Positions 59,108 to 64,000 of a stretch of DNA of 64,000 nucleotides are shown here, piece after piece. A program made the translations under genes and the position numbers. The DNA is taken from assembly GCA_036378175.1 (NCBI GenBank), contig DASUWY010000034.1:1-64000 (forward strand), in the 5' to 3' direction. Origin of the DNA: Thermoleophilaceae bacterium (GTDB taxonomy: Bacteria; Actinomycetota; Thermoleophilia; Solirubrobacterales; Thermoleophilaceae). Below the pieces are notes generated by a model. That model made no database searches, had not been told where the DNA came from, and saw only the letters and a program-made list of their open reading frames with translations. Within the stretch, counting starts at the first letter, position 1; each line of letters begins with the position of its first letter.

Positions 59108-60871
59108 ATGAGAAATGCCGAAATTGCAGACGCCTTCGACGAGCTCGGCGACCTCTACGAGCTCGACGGCGCGGTGGTGTACCGCGTGCTCGCCTACCGC
59201 AACGCCGCGAAGGCGATCCGGGACTCGGCGGCATCCGTCGAGGAGATGTCGCGTGCGGGGACGGTGGAGAAGCTGCCGGGGATCGGCAAGACGATCGCTG
59301 AGAAGATCGACGCACTGCTCGAGACGGGCGCGATTCCCGCGGCAGAGAAGCTGAAGGCCAAGTTCCCCGCCGGGTTGATCGAGGTCACGCGCATCCCCGG
59401 CCTCGGTCCCAAGCGGGCGCGCAGGCTGTTCGATGAGCTTGGGATCAAGTCGCTCGACGAGCTGCGGCATGCGGCGGAGGAGCAGCGGCTGCGCGATATC
59501 CAGGGCTTCGGCGCGAAGTTCGAGGAGAACGTGCTCGCCGCGCTGGCCGCGGGCGCCGACGGGCGGCCGAAGCCGCGCACCCTCCTTTCGCGCGCTCTCG
59601 CCATCGGCGAGGAGCTCGTGCAGGCGCTGCTCGAACATCCGGCCTCGGATCGCGTGGTGCTGGCCGGCAGCGCGCGCCGGATGGCGGAGACCTGCAAGGA
59701 CCTCGACATCGTCGCCACGGCCAGCGATCCGGCCGCACTGGCCGACGCGTTCTGCAAGCTGCCGCTGATCGAGGAGGCTCACACGTCGGGGCCGGCGGGA
59801 GCGCGCGCCACCACGAACAACGGCATGAGCGTGGACCTCCGCATCGTGCCCCCGGACAACTTCGGCAACCTGCTGCAGCACTTCACCGGCTCGGGCAAGC
59901 ACAACGAGGCGCTGCGGGGCTGGGCCGTTCGCAAGGGCTTCCATGTGAGCGAGTACGGCGTGACCGAGGACGCCACGGACACCACGCACTTCTGCACCAG
60001 CGAGGAGGAGGTGTACGAGCTGCTCGGGCTGCCCTTCATCGAGCCGGAGCTGCGCGAGAACCGGGGCGAGCTCGAGGCCGCGCGCGAGGGCCGGCTACCC
60101 GAGCTCATTCGGATCGAGGACCTACGCGGGGACCTTCACTGCCACAGCACAGCGTCCGACGGCCGCAACTCGATCGAAGAGATGGCGCAGGCCGCGATCG
60201 AACGCGGCTACGACTACCTCGCGATCACCGATCACTCGGCCACGCACGGATTCGGCAACGACGTGTCGCCAGACGAGCTGCTCAGGCAGATCGAGCGAAT
60301 TCGCGAGCTGGACGAGCAGATCGAGGGCATCAAACTACTCGCCGGGTCCGAGGTCAACGTCCTGCCGAACGGCACGCTCGACTATTCGGACGACGTGCTC
60401 GAGCAGCTCGACTGGGTGGTGGCCAGCCTGCACACCTCCTTCCGGATGAAGGAGAAGGAGATGACCGCCCGCATGATCCACGCGATGGAGCACCCGCTCG
60501 TGGACGCGATCGGCCACCCCACCGGGCGCAAGCTCGAAAGGCGCGAGGCCTACGCGCTCGACATCGAGAAGGTGGTGGAGGCCGCGGTGCGCACGGGCAC
60601 GTTCCTGGAGATCAACTCGGCACCGGATCGGCGTGACCTCAACGAGCAGAACGCGCGCCACGCGGTGGAGGCGGGCGCGCTGCTGGTGATCGACTCGGAC
60701 GCGCACGGCGCGGAGACGCTCGCGAACATCCGCTACGGCATCGCCACCGCGCGGCGCGGCTGGGTGACGGCTGCGCAGGTGGCGAACACCCGGCCGTGGA
60801 AGGAGCTGGACGAGCTCCGCAAGCGCGGCGCCGCTAAACGTGCGCGCCGGGGCGCCGGGCGGGCTCCCTGA
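59108..60871 (+). CDS. polX: DNA polymerase/3'-5' exonuclease PolX (family X plus PHP)
   Basis: A 587-residue repair enzyme. The N-terminal 8-kDa-like and helix-hairpin-helix region has KLPGIGKTIAEKIDALLETG and RIPGLGPKRARRLFDELGI. The polymerase palm has AGSARRMAETCKDLDIVAT (catalytic DxD) and SVDLRIV. The C-terminal PHP domain carries the metal ligands GDLHCHSTASDG, AITDHS, GSEVNVL, HPTGR and DSDAHG. All polymerase and PHP acidic residues are present, so gap filling plus 3'-5' exonuclease is expected. The end overlaps the convergent membrane protein gene by 38 bases. Confidence 0.96.
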   Translation: MRNAEIADAFDELGDLYELDGAVVYRVLAYRNAAKAIRDSAASVEEMSRAGTVEKLPGIGKTIAEKIDALLETGAIPAAEKLKAKFPAGLIEVTRIPGLGPKRARRLFDELGIKSLDELRHAAEEQRLRDIQGFGAKFEENVLAALAAGADGRPKPRTLLSRALAIGEELVQALLEHPASDRVVLAGSARRMAETCKDLDIVATASDPAALADAFCKLPLIEEAHTSGPAGARATTNNGMSVDLRIVPPDNFGNLLQHFTGSGKHNEALRGWAVRKGFHVSEYGVTEDATDTTHFCTSEEEVYELLGLPFIEPELRENRGELEAAREGRLPELIRIEDLRGDLHCHSTASDGRNSIEEMAQAAIERGYDYLAITDHSATHGFGNDVSPDELLRQIERIRELDEQIEGIKLLAGSEVNVLPNGTLDYSDDVLEQLDWVVASLHTSFRMKEKEMTARMIHAMEHPLVDAIGHPTGRKLERREAYALDIEKVVEAAVRTGTFLEINSAPDRRDLNEQNARHAVEAGALLVIDSDAHGAETLANIRYGIATARRGWVTAAQVANTRPWKELDELRKRGAAKRARRGAGRAP

Positions 60872-61376
60872 GCGACTCGAGCTTGCGATAGCCCGGCACC
60901 CGCAGCAGCTTTGTGGGCTCGAACGGGCCGGTGTGCTCCACGTAGAACTGCACGCCGTCGCGCTGCTCGATGGCGAGCACCGCTGAGCTCTGGCGGCGCC
61001 ACCCGAGCGCGCCAATGAGGGCGTAGCCGGCACCCACCGCCGGCACCTGCGGGATAAGGAACGCCACCGCGCCGCCCGCCACGGTGAGCGCGGCGAGCGC
61101 CCACAGCCGGGTGATGAGGATGCGGCCAGGCTCGACCTCCGGGAGCACCGGAGTGCTGCGCGCGCCCGCGAGCAGGCGAGCGATGCCGTCCGTGACCTTC
61201 ATCCGGCGGCCGAGGAAGATGCCGCCCAGGGTGGCCACGAGCCACCAGCCGAGCGAGAAGTACAGGAGCGTGGTCTCGCCCTTGGAGGTCGCACCGGCCA
61301 CCGTCACGACGCCGAGCACCGTGGCGGATGCCCCGAACAGCAGCACGGCCGTGCGCAGGAAATCGGTGAACCGCAT
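60834..61376 (-). CDS. Membrane protein, unknown function
   Basis: A 180-residue protein with two N-terminal helices (LRTAVLLFGASATVLGVVTVAG and LLYFSLGWWLVATLGGIFLG) and two more after residue 90. They are followed by a soluble C-terminus (QRDGVQFYVEHTGPFEPTKLLRVPGYRKL). It resembles no family I can name. It shares a base with the otsB stop and is co-transcribed with otsB. Confidence 0.75.
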   Translation of the reverse strand: MRFTDFLRTAVLLFGASATVLGVVTVAGATSKGETTLLYFSLGWWLVATLGGIFLGRRMKVTDGIARLLAGARSTPVLPEVEPGRILITRLWALAALTVAGGAVAFLIPQVPAVGAGYALIGALGWRRQSSAVLAIEQRDGVQFYVEHTGPFEPTKLLRVPGYRKLESLREPARRPGAHV

Positions 61377-62188
61377 TAGCTCTCCGAGAGTGCCTGAAGC
61401 ACCGCGCGGAAGCCGTCCACGCCGTCCACCACGAGGTCGGCGCGCTCGACGATCTCCGGAGGTCCTTCGTCCGACTGCAGCCCAACTCGCACCGCCGCTT
61501 CCAGCCGCCCCTCTGCCACCAATGCGTCGAGCGCCTCAAACGCGTCGAGATCGGTCACGTCATCGCCGCCGAAGATCACCCTGCGCACAGAGCAGTGGTC
61601 CACCAGTCCGCGGACGGCCTGCCCCTTGTCGATCGGGAGCGGCGGGCGCACCTCGAGCACCTTGCGGCCCCAATGCACGTGGAAGCCTGCTTCCTCCGCG
61701 GCGCCGGCGAGTTCCTGCACGCGCGCCCGAGCCGCGTCCTCGTCGGGGGCGCCGCGCCAGTGGTACGCCCAGATCGGCCCCTTGTCCTCAATGCGCACCC
61801 GCAGCGTCCGCAGCTCGCGCGAGTCGTTATCCCGCACGAACCCGCGCACGCGGTCCGCCCAGCCGAGCACCTGCTGGCTCATCTCCGGCCGGGTTGCGCC
61901 GGGCCACAACATCTCCACTCCATGCATACCCGCGTACGCGATGCCGCCCACCCCAACCACGCGCCGAGACTCGGCCACTGAGCGGCCCGAGATGCACGCC
62001 ACGCAGCCGTAGCGCCTGCCAAGCGTGGCCAGCAGGCGCGCCGTGGCTTCCGGCACCTTCGCGTCGTCCGCCCGCTGCACGATCGGCGCGAGCGTGCCGT
62101 CGATGTCGCAGAACACGCCCGCCGCGCGCGGCGCCTGCGTGAGCGGCCTGAGTATCTCGGCGAGCTTTTCGGCGGTTGGCGCGGACAC
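61376..62188 (-). CDS. otsB: Trehalose-6-phosphate phosphatase
   Basis: A 270-residue HAD-superfamily phosphatase. Motif I GVFCDIDGTLAPI holds the nucleophile and acid Asp. Motif II is VACISGRSVAESRRVV; the cap contains GMHGVEMLWPG; motifs III/IV are DKGQAVRGLVDHC and IFGGDDVTDLDAFEAL. It would release trehalose; no otsA is in the window. GTG 62188 lies 7 bases from the shared -10 at 62195-62201. Confidence 0.93.
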   Translation of the reverse strand: MSAPTAEKLAEILRPLTQAPRAAGVFCDIDGTLAPIVQRADDAKVPEATARLLATLGRRYGCVACISGRSVAESRRVVGVGGIAYAGMHGVEMLWPGATRPEMSQQVLGWADRVRGFVRDNDSRELRTLRVRIEDKGPIWAYHWRGAPDEDAARARVQELAGAAEEAGFHVHWGRKVLEVRPPLPIDKGQAVRGLVDHCSVRRVIFGGDDVTDLDAFEALDALVAEGRLEAAVRVGLQSDEGPPEIVERADLVVDGVDGFRAVLQALSES

Positions 62189-62194
62189 GGCCCG

Positions 62195-62201
62195 TAGTAT
62201 G
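62195..62201. promoter_or_regulatory. Shared, near-symmetric divergent -10 between otsB and the TauE-like genes
   Basis: TAGTAT (62195-62200) on the plus strand is 7 bases before GTG 62208. The overlapping CATACT on the minus strand (62201-62196) is 7 bases before GTG 62188. One 7-base block therefore can serve both directions, with both transcripts leaderless. Confidence 0.55.
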
Positions 62202-62207
62202 CCCCGC

Positions 62208-62564
62208 GTGTCTAAGCGGGTCGTGCGGCTGGGAGTGATCGGCACCGTGGCCGGTGCGTTCAGCGGGCTGTTCGGCATAGGCGGCGGCACGGTGATGGTG
62301 CCGCTGCTCATCCTCTGGCTCGCGTACGAGGAGCGCGAGGCCACCGGAACGTCGCTGGCGGCGATCGTGATCATCGCTGCCTTCGGCGCCCTCTTGAACG
62401 GCGTGTTCGGGAACGTGGACCTGTCGAAGGGGCTGCTGATCGGCATTCCGGCGGTGTTCGGCGTCGTGGCCGGCACCGAGCTCCAGCAGCGGCTGCCCGT
62501 CCGAGTGCTCAACGGGCTGTTCGCGCTTCTCCTCGTCGTGTCAGCGGCCCTGCTGGTGTTTTGA
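62208..62564 (+). CDS. Half-size TauE/SafE membrane protein, first half
   Basis: A 118-residue protein with four predicted helices. It carries one TauE repeat: GAFSGLFGIGGGTVMVPLLILW, then ATGTSLAAIVIIAAFGALLNG, VDLSKGLLIGIPAVFGVVAGTEL and a final helix. Standard TauE/SafE sulfite or organosulfur exporters have two such repeats in about 250 residues. Here the second repeat is the next gene, starting at an overlapping TTGA. GTG 62208 is favoured by the -10 position; ATG 62199 is the alternative. Confidence 0.8.
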   Translation: MSKRVVRLGVIGTVAGAFSGLFGIGGGTVMVPLLILWLAYEEREATGTSLAAIVIIAAFGALLNGVFGNVDLSKGLLIGIPAVFGVVAGTELQQRLPVRVLNGLFALLLVVSAALLVF

Positions 62565-62938
62565 GCACCGGCACGATCGCGGCGACGCTCGCGATCGGCT
62601 TCGCTGCGGGCATGTCGAGCGGGCTGCTCGGCATCGGCGGCGGCATCCTGTTCGTGCCCGGGCTCGTGCTCATCCTCGGCGAGTCACAGCTGCGCGCGGA
62701 GGCCACCTCGCTTCTCGCGATCATCCCGGTGGCGCTGGTCGGGTCCATGCAGCAGAAGCGGCACGGCAACCTCAGGCAGCGGGACGCGCTTCTGATCGGC
62801 GTCCTGTCCCCCATCGGCGTGTTCGGCGGCGTGGAGCTCGCGAACATCGTCTCCCAGAAGCTCCTCTCCTACCTGTTCGCCGCGATGATGTTGTACTTCG
62901 CCTTCAACCTCGCGAAGCGCGCCGTGGCCCCGCGCTGA
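62561..62938 (+). CDS. Half-size TauE/SafE membrane protein, second half
   Basis: A 125-residue protein with the second-type repeat: AAGMSSGLLGIGGGILFVPGLVLILG, RAEATSLLAIIPVALVGSMQQKRHGNL, and LIGVLSPIGVFGGVELANIVSQKLLSYLFAAMMLYF. TTG start overlaps the stop of the first half (TTGA). Together the two total 243 residues, the length of one full TauE. They either form a heterodimer or represent one gene split by a frameshift. Confidence 0.8.
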   Translation: MSTGTIAATLAIGFAAGMSSGLLGIGGGILFVPGLVLILGESQLRAEATSLLAIIPVALVGSMQQKRHGNLRQRDALLIGVLSPIGVFGGVELANIVSQKLLSYLFAAMMLYFAFNLAKRAVAPR

Positions 62939-62975
62939 CCGTTTGTCCCGCGCGCGATGCGGTTATAGGCCTCAC

Positions 62976-63380
62976 ATGGGAAAGAAGATCATCGCGCTGG
63001 TGTCCGAGCCGATCTCGGGCGCCGCTTTGAAGAGCGCCGTGGGCGCAGACGCGCAGGACGCCGAGGTGCTTGTGGTCGCGCCCGCGCTCAACAGCCGCTT
63101 CAAGTTCCTCACCGCCGACTCCGACGAGGCGATTGCCCGCGCCGAGCAGGTGCAGGAGGAGACCGTGGAGCGGCTCGACGAGGAGGGCATCGACGCCGCC
63201 GGCGACACCGGCGAGTCCGATCCGCTGCTCGCGCTCCAGGACGCGCTTCAGACGTATCCGGCTGACGAGATCGTGGTGTGCACGCATCCCGGTGATGGCC
63301 GCAACTGGCTCGAAGAGGGGATCGTGGACAAGGCCCGCGAGCGCTTCGGCAAGCCGGTGAAGCACCTGGAAGTGGAGTGA
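62976..63380 (+). CDS. Universal-stress-like small protein
   Basis: A 134-residue acidic protein. It starts with a strand (KKIIALVSEPISGAALKSAV), has AEVLVVAPALNSRFKFLT, a charged helix pair, and ends DEIVVCTHPGDGRNWLEEGIVDKARERFGKPVKHLEVE. This alternating layout with the final DEIVVxTHP is reminiscent of UspA-type folds found in actinobacteria. The ATP-binding GxxGxxxxxGSxS motif is missing. It is coupled to gpgS by a GTGA overlap, so a link with osmotic stress is plausible. Confidence 0.78.
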   Translation: MGKKIIALVSEPISGAALKSAVGADAQDAEVLVVAPALNSRFKFLTADSDEAIARAEQVQEETVERLDEEGIDAAGDTGESDPLLALQDALQTYPADEIVVCTHPGDGRNWLEEGIVDKARERFGKPVKHLEVE

Positions 63381-64000
63381 CCGCGGCCGAGCGGGCGCGG
63401 CCGGGGCCGCGCACGTTCCACCACAGCCAGTTTCCGGCGGAGCGTCTGGCGGCCGAGCGCACCCGCTCGGTGTGGGTTTGCGTGCCTGCGCGTAACGAGG
63501 AGCGGACGGTTGGCGGCATCGTGTCCGACCTCGTATCGCTGCGCGAGCTGGGCGCAATCGACGAGGTGGTGGTGATCGACGGCGGCTCCACCGACTCGAC
63601 GGTGGCGATCGCCGAGAGCGCGGGTGCGCTCGTGCACCAGGAGGCGGAGCTCCTGCCGGAGTACGGCGACGTGCTGGGCAAGGGCGACGCGATGTGGCGC
63701 GCGCTGTCCGTGCTCGAGGGCGACGTGGTGGTCTACCTCGATGCCGACTCCGGAGGCTTCGGTCCGCACTACGCCTGCGGCCTCGCCGGCCCGCTCGTGT
63801 GCGGCGATGGCCGCGTGGAGTTCGTGAAGGCCTTCTACCGGCGGCCGTTCAAGGTCGGCGACGTGTCCTTGCCGGAGGGCGGCGGGCGCGTGACCGAGCT
63901 CACGGCTCGCCCGCTGCTCAAACTCTTCTACCCCGAGCTCGCCGGCTTCCGGCAGCCGCTGTCGGGCGAGCTGGCGGCCACGCGCGACCTCCTCACGCGA
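63377..64000 (+). CDS. gpgS: Glucosyl-3-phosphoglycerate synthase, N-terminal part (runs off right edge)
   Basis: 208 codons are visible from a GTG overlapping the previous stop. It is a GT-A retaining enzyme (GT81): RSVWVCVPARNEERTVGGIV, DEVVVIDGGSTDSTVAIAES, the donor-site loop YGDVLGKGDAMWRALSV, the DxD-type YLDADSGGF and the family-typical VKAFYRRPF with GGGRVTELTARPLLKLFYPELAGFRQPLSGE. It makes glucosyl-3-phosphoglycerate, precursor of the solute glucosylglycerate and, in mycobacteria, of methylglucose polysaccharides. The C-terminal third lies outside the window. Confidence 0.92.
   Translation, partial: MTAAERARPGPRTFHHSQFPAERLAAERTRSVWVCVPARNEERTVGGIVSDLVSLRELGAIDEVVVIDGGSTDSTVAIAESAGALVHQEAELLPEYGDVLGKGDAMWRALSVLEGDVVVYLDADSGGFGPHYACGLAGPLVCGDGRVEFVKAFYRRPFKVGDVSLPEGGGRVTELTARPLLKLFYPELAGFRQPLSGELAATRDLLTR

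Overview
The window is high-GC DNA (roughly 70 %) with dense, short-spaced genes on both strands. Many start codons are GTG, and genes are often joined by ATGA, GTGA or TGATG stop/start overlaps. Gene content suggests an actinobacterium, most likely of the Thermoleophilia/Solirubrobacterales type. Supporting this are an actinobacterial-style Rieske subunit, glucosyl-3-phosphoglycerate synthase, methylmalonyl-CoA epimerase, many glycosyltransferases and lipoproteins, and no mobile DNA. The placement is an inference from gene content; no rRNA or tRNA gene is present to fix it. No gene-free stretch exceeds 300 bases; the longest (about 16983-17236) holds a palindrome and a terminator hairpin.

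Region by region. 1-6144 (minus strand): start of a Rieske gene, then an operon reading ABC-2 ATPase, ABC-2 permease, hemB, a fused siroheme decarboxylase (ahbA-ahbB type), hemL and a small unknown gene. 6183-11096: ymdB facing an envelope cluster on the minus strand (DUF4126 protein, phosphodiesterase, GtrA, large membrane glycosyltransferase). 11192-15340: aminotransferase, D-Ala-D-Ala ligase, SnoaL-like protein, DUF151 nuclease, family 2 glycosyltransferase. 15379-17629: a NarL-type two-component system and an FHA protein. 17557-23612 (minus): one long operon for tetrapyrrole, cytochrome c and molybdenum cofactor metabolism (met8-like, moaC, methyltransferase, moaB, ccmA, ccmB, ccmC, ccmD, hemA). 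23701-27272: aldehyde dehydrogenase, GNAT and rarA. 27329-34333: M20 peptidase, DUF1385 protein, DsrE-like protein, a giant LuxR ATPase regulator and three exported proteins. 34344-39299: NAD salvage, an FtsH-like protease, methylmalonyl-CoA epimerase, PAP2 phosphatase and ychF. 39296-47042: SpoIID-like protein, a probable 2-oxoglutarate decarboxylase plus succinate-semialdehyde dehydrogenase pair, a GH15 enzyme and a quinone-oxidoreductase-like protein. 47043-54722: GGDEF protein, fumarase and a run of small sensory or regulatory genes. 54751-64000: ileS, thioredoxin, a polyprenyl-phosphate sugar transferase, DNA polymerase X, trehalose-phosphate phosphatase, two half-size TauE proteins and glucosyl-3-phosphoglycerate synthase, which runs off the right edge.

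Metabolic logic. HemA, HemL, HemB, a precorrin-2 dehydrogenase and an AhbA/B-type protein point to haem made through sirohaem rather than by the coproporphyrin route usual in actinobacteria. The Ccm genes and the Rieske subunit are consumers of that haem. The decarboxylase/SSADH pair and fumarase suggest a variant TCA cycle. OtsB, GH15 and GpgS point to trehalose and glucosylglycerate solutes.

Two genome-wide habits show directly in the sequence. First, a -10-like hexamer TANNNT lies 7-8 bases before many start codons, which suggests common leaderless mRNAs. Second, short arrays of a 7-base unit (TAGGGCA, TAGGGCG or GTAGGGA type) sit at gene ends, and in four genes the TAG stop codon is part of the array.
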